A stretch of 47,388 bases of DNA. Source: Chitinophaga pinensis. GTDB lineage: Bacteria; Bacteroidota; Bacteroidia; Chitinophagales; Chitinophagaceae. The notes under the pieces were generated by a model that saw only the letters and a program-made list of their open reading frames with translations, was not told where the DNA came from and made no database searches. Shown in pieces: positions 27,075 through 37,324 of this stretch; within the stretch, counting starts at the first letter, position 1; every line of letters begins with the position of its first letter. The stretch spans positions 1-47,388 of the forward strand of contig CAMDVD010000027.1 in NCBI GenBank assembly GCA_945878115.1. Reading direction: 5' to 3'. The position numbers were made by a program, and so were the translations under genes.

Positions 27075-30000
27075 TTAGTTGAGGCTTCTGAAATCTACAG
27101 GTACTAATTTACTGACACCAGCTTCTTGCATCGTTACACCATAAATAACATCCACACTAGCCATCGTTTGTTTATTGTGCGTTACAATAATGAATTGCGA
27201 ATTGTCTGAAAACTTTCGAATCATATTGGTAAACTTCCCTACGTTAGCGTCATCCAGAGGTGCATCTACCTCATCCAACACACAAAATGGTGCAGGTTTA
27301 ATTAAATAAATAGCAAATAGAAAAGCTGCAGAGGTCAATGTTTTTTCACCACCAGATAATTGCGTGATGGTACTAGGTTTTTTGCCTTTTGGTTGGGCAT
27401 ATATTTCAATTCCCGTTTCTGCCAAATTCTCTGGATCTACCAATCGAATATCACACATGTCATCTTGTGTAAAAAGAGCATGGAACACTTGTATGAAATT
27501 CTCTTTTACTTTATCAAAAGTGTCTTTAAATTTTTGATTTGCAGTTGCTTCCACTTCTTCTATCGTCCTCATCAAACTTTCCTTTGCATTCGTCAAATCC
27601 AATTTCTGTTCTTGTATAAAATCATGTCTACCTTTCGTCTCCTTAAAAGCTTCCATGGCCATTGGATTTACATCCCCTAAATTTTCAATTCGCTTTTTTA
27701 ATTTTTCAGTCTCCAGCGTAAGCTCCTCAATGGATTGCTCTCCTATTCTTGGTTGCTTCAGCACATCATCTAACTCTATTTTAAATTCAACAAACAAGCG
27801 CTCCTTCATAGAAGATAGCTGCAATTTCATATCCGTCAATTTATCTTTAATTAAAGACAATTGAGATTCCGATTGCTCCTTTTCTTTTCTCTTTTTGTTT
27901 AACCCAGATTCATTTTCTGCTAATTGATTTCTAAAAATATAAAATGCTTGATCCTTTTCGTTCAAGTTTTTTTCATTCGTTTCTTTCTCCTTTAATGAAA
28001 CGTATAACTTATCTTCTAAAGATTTTAATTGTTCTTGTGTATGCAATAATTGCTTTTCCGTTTCTGACAATTGGTTTTGATCAATCTGCATTTTATGTTC
28101 CAAATCAACAACCTGCTTTGCACGAATGGCACGCTCATTATTTATCTCATTGATTCTACTCTGTTGTCGAGTAATAATGATATTATGTTGATTATATTCT
28201 TCATTAGCTTTATTGTACTCTGCTTCTGCATGAGAAAATGTTTCTTGACTTTGCTGTAAAGAATTAAAGGCAAAAGTCAATTGTTGCTTCATGACATGAT
28301 GCGCTTTTTCCGTATCCGAGATGGAGAGCTTAGTTGCATTTAACTGTTCCGTTAACTGCTTTATTCTTGCATTCGATTGTTCTATTTGAGAAACATAATT
28401 TTCAATTCGATGCTCAACTTGAACTACAGCATTTAAAAGTTTATTTATTTCTTGACCAACTCGTACAATCTCATCATTTTTAATTTCTTGATTATACCCG
28501 ACAATTAAATTTTGTGTTTCCGCTATTCGTTTTTTATAATCATTTACGTGCGTTTGTAATGTAAGGATCTCTTCTTTTAATTTATCCAATCGTTTTGTAC
28601 GACCAATTTTATTTCCTTCAAAAATACCAACCGAACCGCCAACGATCATCATCTTATTTTGAATAGAGGTCCCATCTTTTTGTAACACAATTGATTGGCT
28701 ATCCTTGACCTCCATCCCTTTCTCACTAATACAAACAGATTGCAACAAATGATCAATCAATTTTTTATAACGATCTTCACAAGAAACGATACTTAATGCA
28801 TCTATTGAACCTGCTGGAGCAACAAAACTATTGGTTACAGACTCCAACTCTGAAAGAATAAAAAAACCTGCTTTTCCTTTCTTGTTTTTCTGTAATAATT
28901 CAATGGCTTGATAAGCTTGTTCTGCTGTATCCACCACATAATAATTTAAATATTTATCTACGTAATTTTCCAAACAAACTCGATATTCATCTTGCACATT
29001 GAATACTTCTGAAAGCAATAATGCATTATGATTCCATTGTGCATTTTTATTTAAAAATTTAATACTGTCTGGATATCCTTCCAAACTGTCTACCAAAGAT
29101 TTTAATAGATTATATTCATTTTGCTTCGCATCCAACTTTCTATTCTCTTCGAATAGAGTTACTCTGAAACCTTCTAGTTCAGATTGAGATGCAAGTAACT
29201 TAGCAGTTGCTTCTTCTTGCTTTTTTACTAATTCGTCAGATTTCTTTTTCTTTTCTTCCAATGAATCTTGCCACTCCTTCTTTTGTACATTTTGCTTGCC
29301 AATCTCAACATTCCTATTTACGTTTTCTTCCTCCAACTGATGAATAGACCTTTGCTGATTATTTATATTATTTTCTGCAATCGCTACTTTCTTCTCTGCA
29401 TCAAATTGCTGAATTTGTAATTGCTGGTGTTCATTTCTAAGTTTATCCAAAGCTCTTTTTTGCTCATCAAAAACCGAACGTTTATTGTCTAAATTCTTTC
29501 GAAGTTCATCCAAGGTAATTTTAAATTTGGATAAAGTATCTTCTTCAGTTGCTAACTTATTCGCCGCTTCATTTGTGGTTTTATGTAAAGTTTCAATCTG
29601 AGTATGAGCCCCTTGAATGGCATGTTGAATATTCTTAACCAATTGGTTTAAATGTTCAATTTTTTGTTTCGACAAATTTTTATCGTTTTCAAGTGTATTC
29701 AATTGTTTTACAAATTCATTGAACTCTTTTTGCAATTGGTGTAGTTCATTTTCATTTTGTATGAGTTTCAATTTTTGTTCTTCAAATGCAGCACCTTCCT
29801 TTTGAAGAACTGTTTCTAAAGCAATAATTGTATCTACTTCTTGTTGCTGTTGGGTGTTTAAATTTTGATAGGAAGCATTAAAATCTTCTAATGATGCTTT
29901 TACAAATTCAACACTCACCTCACGATAATCACCTTTGATTTGATGATATTTTTCTGCTTTTTTGGCTTGACTTTCTAATGTGCGTAAATTGTTTGAGATC

Positions 30001-30590
30001 TCAAACAGCAAATCTTCAATGCGATTCAGGTCTTGCTCAGTAGCGTCCAGCTTTTGTTTTGCCTCTTTCTTCCTAGTTTTATAGATAGAAATACCGGCTG
30101 CCTGCTCTAACATTCTACGTCGACTATTGTCCTTATCTTTAATAATATCATCAACCATTCCCAACTCAATAATGGAATAGTTGTCGGAAGTGACGCCAGT
30201 ATCTAAAAACAAATTTGTAATGTCTTTTAATCTGCAGGTCACATCATTTAAGCGATATTCACTATCCCCATTTTTAAAAAATTTACGAGAAATAGTAACT
30301 GTATTAAATTCAGTTGGTAATAAATTTCTAGTGTTTTCAAAAGTTAATGCCACTTCCGCTAATCCAGATCCATTTCGAGTTTTAGACCCATTAAAAATCA
30401 AATCTTCCAAATTATCCGAGCGTAACGTTTTTATTTTATGCTCACCAATTACCCAACGAATAGCATCCACAATATTTGATTTACCACACCCATTTGGACC
30501 AACAATACCAGTAATTTGATTATCTAAATTTATTATCGTTCTATCTGCAAAACTTTTAAACCCTTTAATTTCTAATGACTTCAGTCGCAC
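27075..30590 (-). CDS. smc: Chromosome segregation protein SMC
   Basis: 1171 residues, the normal SMC length. The N-terminal ATPase half has Walker A GPNGCGKSN near residue 32. Two long coiled coils (~170-500 and ~660-1010) flank a hinge around 510-640 (LEGYPDSIKFL, FILSELESV, GGSVGIFEGNKIGRTKRLDK). The C-terminal half has the ABC signature LSGGEKTLTSAAFLFA and Walker B PFCVLDEVDAPLDDANV. SMC organises and compacts DNA, normally with ScpA and ScpB, which are not in this window. It is probably co-transcribed with the broken MmcQ gene just downstream. Confidence 0.98.
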   Translation of the reverse strand: MRLKSLEIKGFKSFADRTIINLDNQITGIVGPNGCGKSNIVDAIRWVIGEHKIKTLRSDNLEDLIFNGSKTRNGSGLAEVALTFENTRNLLPTEFNTVTISRKFFKNGDSEYRLNDVTCRLKDITNLFLDTGVTSDNYSIIELGMVDDIIKDKDNSRRRMLEQAAGISIYKTRKKEAKQKLDATEQDLNRIEDLLFEISNNLRTLESQAKKAEKYHQIKGDYREVSVEFVKASLEDFNASYQNLNTQQQQEVDTIIALETVLQKEGAAFEEQKLKLIQNENELHQLQKEFNEFVKQLNTLENDKNLSKQKIEHLNQLVKNIQHAIQGAHTQIETLHKTTNEAANKLATEEDTLSKFKITLDELRKNLDNKRSVFDEQKRALDKLRNEHQQLQIQQFDAEKKVAIAENNINNQQRSIHQLEEENVNRNVEIGKQNVQKKEWQDSLEEKKKKSDELVKKQEEATAKLLASQSELEGFRVTLFEENRKLDAKQNEYNLLKSLVDSLEGYPDSIKFLNKNAQWNHNALLLSEVFNVQDEYRVCLENYVDKYLNYYVVDTAEQAYQAIELLQKNKKGKAGFFILSELESVTNSFVAPAGSIDALSIVSCEDRYKKLIDHLLQSVCISEKGMEVKDSQSIVLQKDGTSIQNKMMIVGGSVGIFEGNKIGRTKRLDKLKEEILTLQTHVNDYKKRIAETQNLIVGYNQEIKNDEIVRVGQEINKLLNAVVQVEHRIENYVSQIEQSNARIKQLTEQLNATKLSISDTEKAHHVMKQQLTFAFNSLQQSQETFSHAEAEYNKANEEYNQHNIIITRQQSRINEINNERAIRAKQVVDLEHKMQIDQNQLSETEKQLLHTQEQLKSLEDKLYVSLKEKETNEKNLNEKDQAFYIFRNQLAENESGLNKKRKEKEQSESQLSLIKDKLTDMKLQLSSMKERLFVEFKIELDDVLKQPRIGEQSIEELTLETEKLKKRIENLGDVNPMAMEAFKETKGRHDFIQEQKLDLTNAKESLMRTIEEVEATANQKFKDTFDKVKENFIQVFHALFTQDDMCDIRLVDPENLAETGIEIYAQPKGKKPSTITQLSGGEKTLTSAAFLFAIYLIKPAPFCVLDEVDAPLDDANVGKFTNMIRKFSDNSQFIIVTHNKQTMASVDVIYGVTMQEAGVSKLVPVDFRSLN

Positions 30591-30727
30591 TTTCTAATTT
30601 TTAAGGCGTGAATATACTGCCACTATCCTGAATAATTATTTTTGAAATTTGAATTTTATAATCAGTGTGTGTAACTGAAAAAAAACATGGACAATATGTG
30701 AATAACTGCAAAGTAGTCCCCATTTCT

Positions 30728-31180
30728 TTAGGTAATGAGTCTAGTATCTAGTTTGTAACTACGACTACTGTTAATTTTCATTTTTGTCATATTGGGATGA
30801 TTCGGGTTGACCAAATAGTTATGCTCTTCTTCAATGACCGCAGATGGAACCTGGAGTATCCATTTTTGCGATTCTTGTAAAAACTGATCTCCAATAAATT
30901 GGGTATACTCCATATCATGTTGCCATTTATTTTTTAATGCTTGTGATGATATTTCTAGTATTGCATTGTTTGGAATTTGCATTTCAATCAAATGAAAAGA
31001 AATATTAAAATAGGCACTTGTCCTTTTATTCACTAACAGCTCCAAAACCGCCAAAGAAATATGACTTGATGCGTAAAACATAGGCATGCCTGCACTATTC
31101 CATCGGCCGCCAAACAAGGCAGCACCTTCTCCTTTAAAATCATCCTTAAATTGCGTGTTGGCTAAACGATAAATAATCAT
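30728..31180 (-). CDS. RES-domain toxin
   Basis: 150 residues. The RES pattern is visible: MIIYRLANTQF at the N-terminus, the GGRWNSAGMPMFYAS block with conserved Arg and Tyr, SLAVLELLVN, and NYLVNPNHPNMTKMKI near the C-terminus. RES toxins deplete cellular NAD+ and are paired with Xre antitoxins. The gene overlaps the antitoxin gene upstream by 4 bp (ATGA), as expected for coupled translation. Confidence 0.93.
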   Translation of the reverse strand: MIIYRLANTQFKDDFKGEGAALFGGRWNSAGMPMFYASSHISLAVLELLVNKRTSAYFNISFHLIEMQIPNNAILEISSQALKNKWQHDMEYTQFIGDQFLQESQKWILQVPSAVIEEEHNYLVNPNHPNMTKMKINSSRSYKLDTRLIT

Positions 31181-31653
31181 GCGGGAATTCCATGTTGAAT
31201 GCGACCCATTAATTGGATAATTGTTTGAATACCTGCATAGGATGTTAAATATTCAATTGGTTTTTTATGCTGCAGTGAAAAAACAGAGCTATCTAACCAT
31301 TCTCTCAAACCTTCAACGCCAAACAAATCTTGTCCAATATCAATTAATTTTTTCATGAGTAAAATTAACTCTATTTGAACCGCACCAAAACAACTATTAT
31401 ATACAGCATATCTTTGAAGTGTACGCTCGCTAATATGTAAAATGCCAGCCCATTCCGAAAGTGTAAAAGGAGATTTATCCGCAATTTTTTTGAACTCCGT
31501 AAAACTAAAATCTTTAGCAATTACTTTAGATGTAACCTGTGCATGTAACAGGTTATTTTGCTTTGTAAAACTAGGATAGTAAGAGGCTACAGGCTCGTTG
31601 GCCAACATAGTTTTACTTTTCTTAGGTACCACATCTACCACTTTCTTTTTCAT
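31177..31653 (-). CDS. Xre/MbcA/ParS-type antitoxin of the RES pair
   Basis: 158 residues. The middle has a helix-turn-helix-like segment (FTLSEWAGILHISERTLQRYA), and the C-terminal half matches the toxin-binding domain of Xre/MbcA/ParS antitoxins (DLFGVEGLREWLDSS, KKPIEYLTSYAGIQTIIQLMGRIQHGIPA). The order, antitoxin first and RES toxin second, is the normal one. It likely represses its own promoter; a -7 box lies just upstream. Confidence 0.93.
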   Translation of the reverse strand: MKKKVVDVVPKKSKTMLANEPVASYYPSFTKQNNLLHAQVTSKVIAKDFSFTEFKKIADKSPFTLSEWAGILHISERTLQRYAVYNSCFGAVQIELILLMKKLIDIGQDLFGVEGLREWLDSSVFSLQHKKPIEYLTSYAGIQTIIQLMGRIQHGIPA

Positions 31654-31671
31654 TTAATTGCCATTTGTCAC

Positions 31672-31679
31672 CAAAAATA
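31672..31679 (-). promoter_or_regulatory. -7 box TATTTTTG for the Xre-RES operon
   Basis: CAAAAATA on the plus strand is TATTTTTG on the minus strand, matching TAnnTTTG, 18 bp upstream of the antitoxin ATG. No clear -33 box. Confidence 0.5.
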
Positions 31680-31704
31680 CGACACCTGTCCTGGATAAAA
31701 AAAT

Positions 31705-33747
31705 TTATTTTTTTACCATCGTCAAAATAGTGGCTACCCCTACAACTGGCTCCTCGCTTTCGTCGAAAATTTCAACCAACCACTTCACAATTCCTTTGGG
31801 AATATCTTGTTCATCCTTAGTATCAGATGGTATTTTTTCTCTACAAGTAAATCGAACATACACATTTGTTCCAGGATATACAGGCTTGGTAAAACGCAAT
31901 TCATCAATACCATAATTTAATAAAACAGGGTTCATCGAATAGCTATCTACAAACAATCCAGCAGCAACGCTCATAATAAAATAACCATGTGCCACTTGGT
32001 GTGTAAACATTGTTCCATCAAAATTTGTATCCTTCATATGCGCATAAAAATGATCTCCGCTTAAATCTGCAAATCGATCTATATCTTCACTAGTAATTAA
32101 TCTCTTTTCGGAAACTATTTGATCTCCTATTTCTAAAGTATCATACTGTTTTTTAAAAGGATGAATTCCATCCAAATTTCCTTTTGCGCCTGCTTGATGC
32201 ACGTTGGTAATTGCTGAAATCATGCTAGGTGAACCTTGAATAGCGGTACGTTGCAGATAATGCATCACACCACGCATTCCTCCCATTTCCTCACCACCAC
32301 CAGCTCGACCAGGACCACCATGTATAAGCAAAGGCAATGGCGAACCATGTCCAGTACTCTCCTTGGCACTTTCCGCATTCAATACTAAAATACGCCCATG
32401 CATATTCGCGGCACCTAATGTAAATTCTTTGGCTACCTTTTTGTCTGCTGTAGTAATACTGCATACCAATGACCCTTTCCCCATTCTAGCCAATTCAACG
32501 GCATCATCTATTTCGTCGTAAGGTATAATGGTAGATACAGGACCAAATGCTTCCACCTCATGACAATCCAAATTTTGATAGGGTTTATCATTGTAAAAAA
32601 TAATTGGGCTCATAAACGCTCCACTTATTTTATCTGCACCTTTCACTTCGAAATTTTCCAAATCCCCTATCACGATTTTTTGATTTTGCATTAATTTACG
32701 TACTTGCGCAAGCACATCATTTCGTTGACTAATTCCTGCTAGTGGTCCCATTCGAACGCCTTCCAAAGAAGGATCACCAATGGTAGTGCCCAACAATCTT
32801 TTACCCAATGCAATGGTTACATCTTCAACCTTTGAAGAAGGTACTAAAATACGTCGAATAGCAGTACATTTTTGCCCTGCCTTAGTGGTAATTTCTCGAA
32901 CAACCTCTTTAATAAACAAATCAAATTCTGGCATATCAGGAGTCACATCCGTGCCTAATACGGAACAATTTAATGAGTCGGCTTCCATCGTAAATGGAAC
33001 TGCTTCTTCAATTAATCTTGGATGCGCTTTTAATTGTTTGCCTGTAGATGCACTACCTGTAAAGGTTACCACATCTTGGTTTTGCACAAAATCAAGTATA
33101 CCTCTTGCACTTCCACATATCAATTGCAATGCGCCTTCAGGAAGAATTTTGGAGGCGATAATTTCTTTGAATACAACTTCCGTCAAATAAGAAGTAATCG
33201 TTGCTGGTTTTACAATGGCAGGAACACCGGCCATTAAATTCACTGCTATCTTTTCGAGCATTCCCCATACTGGAAAATTAAAGGCATTAATATGAATAGC
33301 CACGCCTTCCAATGGCGTCATAATATGATGACCAATAAAAGTATTATTTTTAGACAATTTCACTGCCGCGCCTTCTACATAAAATCGTTCGTCTTGAAAG
33401 TTTTTACGCAAACTTGCATTCGCAAATAAATTACCAATTCCACCTTCAATATCAACCCAAGAATCAGCGCGAGTTGCGCCTGTGAATGCACTAATTCTAT
33501 AAAATTCTTCTTTACGACTCATCAAATGCATTGCAAGTGCTTTCAACATTCTTCCTCTCTCATGAAAAGTCATTTTCCGCAAAGCACGCCCGCCATTTTT
33601 TCGAGCATACTTCATCATGGAATCAAAATCCAACCCAGCAGAACCTGCTGTATATAAAGCTTCGCCTGTTATGGCATTAAATAAAGTTTCACTAGGGATA
33701 CTACTTTTAACCCATTTTCCTTCTGCAAAATTTTCTAAAGCGATCAT
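31705..33747 (-). CDS. paaZ: PaaZ-type bifunctional aldehyde dehydrogenase/enoyl-CoA hydratase
   Basis: 680 residues, matching PaaZ (about 680). The N-terminal ~520 residues are an aldehyde dehydrogenase (NFPVWGMLEKIAVNLMAGVP, VTFTGSASTGKQLK, and the catalytic Cys in TTKAGQKCTAIRRILVP). The C-terminal ~150 residues are a MaoC-like hotdog hydratase (DRFADLSGDHFYAHMKDTNFDG, VAHGYFIMSVAAGLFVD). PaaZ opens the oxepin-CoA ring and oxidises the aldehyde in phenylacetate breakdown. No other paa gene is in the window, so pathway assignment needs genome context; some bacteria place paaZ away from the paa cluster. Confidence 0.95.
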   Translation of the reverse strand: MIALENFAEGKWVKSSIPSETLFNAITGEALYTAGSAGLDFDSMMKYARKNGGRALRKMTFHERGRMLKALAMHLMSRKEEFYRISAFTGATRADSWVDIEGGIGNLFANASLRKNFQDERFYVEGAAVKLSKNNTFIGHHIMTPLEGVAIHINAFNFPVWGMLEKIAVNLMAGVPAIVKPATITSYLTEVVFKEIIASKILPEGALQLICGSARGILDFVQNQDVVTFTGSASTGKQLKAHPRLIEEAVPFTMEADSLNCSVLGTDVTPDMPEFDLFIKEVVREITTKAGQKCTAIRRILVPSSKVEDVTIALGKRLLGTTIGDPSLEGVRMGPLAGISQRNDVLAQVRKLMQNQKIVIGDLENFEVKGADKISGAFMSPIIFYNDKPYQNLDCHEVEAFGPVSTIIPYDEIDDAVELARMGKGSLVCSITTADKKVAKEFTLGAANMHGRILVLNAESAKESTGHGSPLPLLIHGGPGRAGGGEEMGGMRGVMHYLQRTAIQGSPSMISAITNVHQAGAKGNLDGIHPFKKQYDTLEIGDQIVSEKRLITSEDIDRFADLSGDHFYAHMKDTNFDGTMFTHQVAHGYFIMSVAAGLFVDSYSMNPVLLNYGIDELRFTKPVYPGTNVYVRFTCREKIPSDTKDEQDIPKGIVKWLVEIFDESEEPVVGVATILTMVKK

Positions 33748-33766
33748 TACGATTATTATTTTGGCC

Positions 33767-33774
33767 CAAATATA
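33767..33774 (-). promoter_or_regulatory. -7 box TATATTTG for paaZ
   Basis: CAAATATA on the plus strand, TATATTTG on the minus strand, 19 bp upstream of the paaZ ATG at 33747. Confidence 0.5.
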
Positions 33775-33812
33775 GAACGAAATAATTTTCTAATTAAAAT
33801 CGAATTATGGCC

Positions 33813-36257
33813 TTACTTTTTAGATACAAAATTGCTAAAATAGGAACACTCATTATACACTTGCTCATAAAAAGGAGTTCCCTTATACTGCTGTAAAAAT
33901 TCAGCAAAATGAATATTAGAATGAGTTGACCAATTTGCATAGGCCATATTCGACTCACCTGAATAATCATTTTCAATCGGAGTAGGGTATCTTTTTTGGA
34001 AACATTTTGCCATCATCCATAAGGCACGTTGTTTCATGTCCTTATTCGTACTTGAGGCATAGACTCTTTGAAATTGCTGATAGGCCTCATCCGCATAATA
34101 ATACTGTAAATTAAACGCAGTCGGAGCATCTAAACCAGAAAAATAATAAGGTTGAAGAGCAGTATAATCTCGGTGAAACGTCCATGCATCATGACATCTG
34201 CCATGATAACTCAATGAATATAAAGCACAAGCATAATTGTAGGCTGCTTCAAAATTACTTACTGAAATTTGACGTAAAGATTGCAAGGTATCTAGCACTT
34301 GCAACAAACTATAATAATGTAAAGTATCTTCATCATAACCATCCTGATAATCACGAATATGCGCAACAAAAAGATCTGGAACTACTGGCAAATTTGAATT
34401 ATGTACCAACGCGTTTCGAGCAGATGCATAATCAAATTTTCTAAAGTACTTCACTGCTTTCAATTCATTGATCATATCGTCTGTATACACATTTTTTCTA
34501 GTCAACCATTTGTCAAAAGGCGAAGTAGAAGTTGTATTGTATTTTTTTAAGACATCAAGCATAGACGAAGAAAAATAATTATCCATTAAACTACCACTAA
34601 TGGAAGAATATTGCTCTGAAAAATGAGTCGCTTTATTTGGTTCAGCCTGATCCTGATCGAATGAATAATTTATTTGATTCTCAAACTTATGATAACAAAG
34701 CATCATCTTGATAGTATCCTTAGTAGCAGCATATTTAAGTGGTAAAATAGTTCGAAGTAAATCGCGATAAGGCTTAGCAAATATTCTATTTTTTGACGCT
34801 AAGTCTTCAAACCATTCTACATCCTTTACTATGTTTTGCTCCACTTCTGGCGACATTTTAGGCTCCTTTTCTATAGTACATATAAGCTTAAAGATTCGAA
34901 TCTGATTAGCCACCTTTTCGCTAGGATGTGCTGATTCTGCTTCTTTCAAGTCTGCTTCCGCTTTGTCGTATACCTCATTTAAAATATGTAAATATCCAGC
35001 ACAAGCAAGCCATAATGATTTATTTGAAATGGCATTCTTTGATGCAGTGCTTTCTAAATAATCCGTGAATTGCACCAATTGAGCCTTTGCATTATTTTTC
35101 ATAGAAAGCCAACGGGCAAACTCTTCTTTATCTATTTTGCCGTTCAGATTAAACATATAAGAATCGTAAATTGGGTAACCTCTTTCGACCGTATATTTAA
35201 AGTCTACAAAATCCTTTTCTAACTTGTTGATTTCTCTGATCAATAACAAATCTAACAGGTCATTGCTTGGATCAATTTCTACTACATTTTTGATAGTGGC
35301 TAAACTAAATAATTCCGTATTTCTCAAACTTCTCATCAGCATCAACACTTTCTTTTCTTCCTTCGTAGAAGCCAATGCAAATAGTTTGGCGGAATCACAT
35401 TTTGCCACAGCCCAATTATAGGCAACCGCATAAGAATTACGATTCGCAAAATCTTTTGAATTAGCAAAATGCATGGCAAATAACAAGGCTGCCTTTTCAT
35501 TTTGTTCTGTATGAAATAAAGCACCTGCATAAAAAGAATGACAACGTTCATCGATAGACGTATTACCTTGTAAAGGCAAGTAATTATTGGTATACAAGGC
35601 AATTACTTGCTTAAAATCATTGGCATAAAAAGCGACCTTAATCAACTGAAATGCATAACGCTTTTTAATATCATTTTGCTTCGCAACATTAAATAATTGC
35701 AATCCATTTTTGATTAATTTACGACACTGTATGGTATCTATTGGCTTAATTTCCCAATCGGCATCATTACTTAAAACGCTTACTTTTTCACATTGTTTAG
35801 CGTACAGAATATAACCCAATACTTCCAGATTTTTTGTTTGCAAAAACCATGTCGAAAAAGTATTGGACGATATAGAATCAGGCAATGTAGTTGATTTGTT
35901 TTTTTCAATATAATAATACAATTCCGCAATTGAAGCATAGGAATAAGTATAAATAAAAGCATGAAGATCTTTCTCTTTAACGGAAGTGGAAGTAGATAAA
36001 ATCCATTCAGCAACATTTCGTTCATCCAATGAAATATTGGATTGATTTGCGCTGTCACCTTCACATGCATAAAATTGAGAAAAAGGAGAATAATAATACA
36101 TCTCCGCATTTTTTACCGATACTATATTTGGATTAGTGAAAGACACATAACTATCGCATTCATCTTCGCTCCAACCACAGCTGTAGGTTAAATAAGTCAA
36201 TGTACAAATAAGTAAAATCGTGCTACTGAAAGCAATCCAAAATTGTTTGTAATTCAT
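33813..36257 (-). CDS. Large envelope protein of unknown function, probably helical-repeat
   Basis: 814 residues, ATG at 36257. The N-terminus (FWIAFSSTILLICTLTYLTYSC) is a likely lipoprotein signal with Cys27. The rest is helical with many Tyr and Phe and TPR-like pairs (CAGYLHILNEVYDKAEADLKEAESAHP; AYNYACALYSLSYHGRCHDA). No family is recognised. The start lies inside the end of the preceding gene (35-bp overlap), indicating coupled expression with it. It is the last gene of a three-gene minus-strand run with the EamA transporter. Confidence 0.75.
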   Translation of the reverse strand: MNYKQFWIAFSSTILLICTLTYLTYSCGWSEDECDSYVSFTNPNIVSVKNAEMYYYSPFSQFYACEGDSANQSNISLDERNVAEWILSTSTSVKEKDLHAFIYTYSYASIAELYYYIEKNKSTTLPDSISSNTFSTWFLQTKNLEVLGYILYAKQCEKVSVLSNDADWEIKPIDTIQCRKLIKNGLQLFNVAKQNDIKKRYAFQLIKVAFYANDFKQVIALYTNNYLPLQGNTSIDERCHSFYAGALFHTEQNEKAALLFAMHFANSKDFANRNSYAVAYNWAVAKCDSAKLFALASTKEEKKVLMLMRSLRNTELFSLATIKNVVEIDPSNDLLDLLLIREINKLEKDFVDFKYTVERGYPIYDSYMFNLNGKIDKEEFARWLSMKNNAKAQLVQFTDYLESTASKNAISNKSLWLACAGYLHILNEVYDKAEADLKEAESAHPSEKVANQIRIFKLICTIEKEPKMSPEVEQNIVKDVEWFEDLASKNRIFAKPYRDLLRTILPLKYAATKDTIKMMLCYHKFENQINYSFDQDQAEPNKATHFSEQYSSISGSLMDNYFSSSMLDVLKKYNTTSTSPFDKWLTRKNVYTDDMINELKAVKYFRKFDYASARNALVHNSNLPVVPDLFVAHIRDYQDGYDEDTLHYYSLLQVLDTLQSLRQISVSNFEAAYNYACALYSLSYHGRCHDAWTFHRDYTALQPYYFSGLDAPTAFNLQYYYADEAYQQFQRVYASSTNKDMKQRALWMMAKCFQKRYPTPIENDYSGESNMAYANWSTHSNIHFAEFLQQYKGTPFYEQVYNECSYFSNFVSKK

Positions 36258-37317
36258 GTGCTGGATACGTTTTGATGATAGTTGGTGATAGGTGAAAAAA
36301 CAATACCTGAAGGTTGGTATTATTATTATGACGAGACAGATATTTAGCCATTTGATGTAAAACCTGTAAATCTACAAATTCTAGTCTAATTTCATCATGG
36401 GCTTGAATAGAAAATCCGTTTACAGTAGTGGTTTCTTTGGCTATAAATAAACATTTCGATTTTTGTGTAAAATGAATATTATCTAGAACATCCTTGCTTT
36501 CTACATCGTTCAAAATACCTACGAATTTTTCATTCCTAAATTGCAATGCCCAATGAAACAATGGCAACGCGATATCCAACTTCAATGGATAAGACTGCAT
36601 GGAACCTAAATACTCTTTGGCGGTTGGCAAATCAATAATTGAATTCTGCTCGCCATAACGTTTTAAATTTCCCATATTATAACACATAACTAATCCTTTG
36701 TCGACAGGTGGTATGCCAGCCAATGACCTATTTTTGATTTGATGTAATCTAATGGTTGCTGAAAAAATTTTATGCTCAAATTCTGGTTCTTGTTTCAGTT
36801 TTTGCAACAAAAGAAAATAGGTACTTTGCGTGGATGGCGTCCAATCACAATCCCATTGAATTTCAGAATAAGTCAAATGATTGTTCTCGACAATAGCCTG
36901 CACCAATTTGCCAATATGATGCGCCAAACTATCGACTTGTGTACATTCTTTAAGAGCGCTGCGAGTAATATAAACTACTGGCTTAAAAGATAATCGTTTA
37001 GGAATAGCCGTCTTTAATTGCAAAATAGAAATCGGCTTTATTTTGATAGCATTATTGACATCACGGCTCGTATCCACATCAAATAATCGTACATATAATT
37101 GGTCCATTTGCAAACTATCCATCAACTTCAATTCATCCGAAGTTAATTGCAGAATGGTTTGCCAATAATAAAACCCTTGCTTTCTTTCTTTTATTTGCAC
37201 AGACGAAGAACAAGCATTGGCAAGAACCAAAAGGAAAATTCCAAGGATAAGAATGGTAAACTTTCTACTTTTTTGAAAGCAAATAGGAAGTAAATAAAAT
37301 AAATTACCAGAATCCAT
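36223..37317 (-). CDS. Lipoprotein of unknown function, possible TIM-barrel
   Basis: 364 residues from ATG 37317, which lies 7 bp after the EamA gene end; the longer frame (37353) would overlap it. The N-terminus has a hydrophobic stretch with a lipobox (GIFLLVLANAC). The core alternates strands and helices (FKPVVYITRS, YSEIQWDCDWTPSTQSTYFLLLQKLK, VMCYNMGN, LDIALPLFHWALQF), a TIM-barrel pattern. It resembles unknown-function barrel families, with WDCDW a possible active-site block, by eye only. The next gene overlaps it by 35 bp. Confidence 0.7.
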   Translation of the reverse strand: MDSGNLFYLLPICFQKSRKFTILILGIFLLVLANACSSSVQIKERKQGFYYWQTILQLTSDELKLMDSLQMDQLYVRLFDVDTSRDVNNAIKIKPISILQLKTAIPKRLSFKPVVYITRSALKECTQVDSLAHHIGKLVQAIVENNHLTYSEIQWDCDWTPSTQSTYFLLLQKLKQEPEFEHKIFSATIRLHQIKNRSLAGIPPVDKGLVMCYNMGNLKRYGEQNSIIDLPTAKEYLGSMQSYPLKLDIALPLFHWALQFRNEKFVGILNDVESKDVLDNIHFTQKSKCLFIAKETTTVNGFSIQAHDEIRLEFVDLQVLHQMAKYLSRHNNNTNLQVLFFHLSPTIIKTYPAHELQTILDCFQ

Positions 37318-37324
37318 TATCCAT

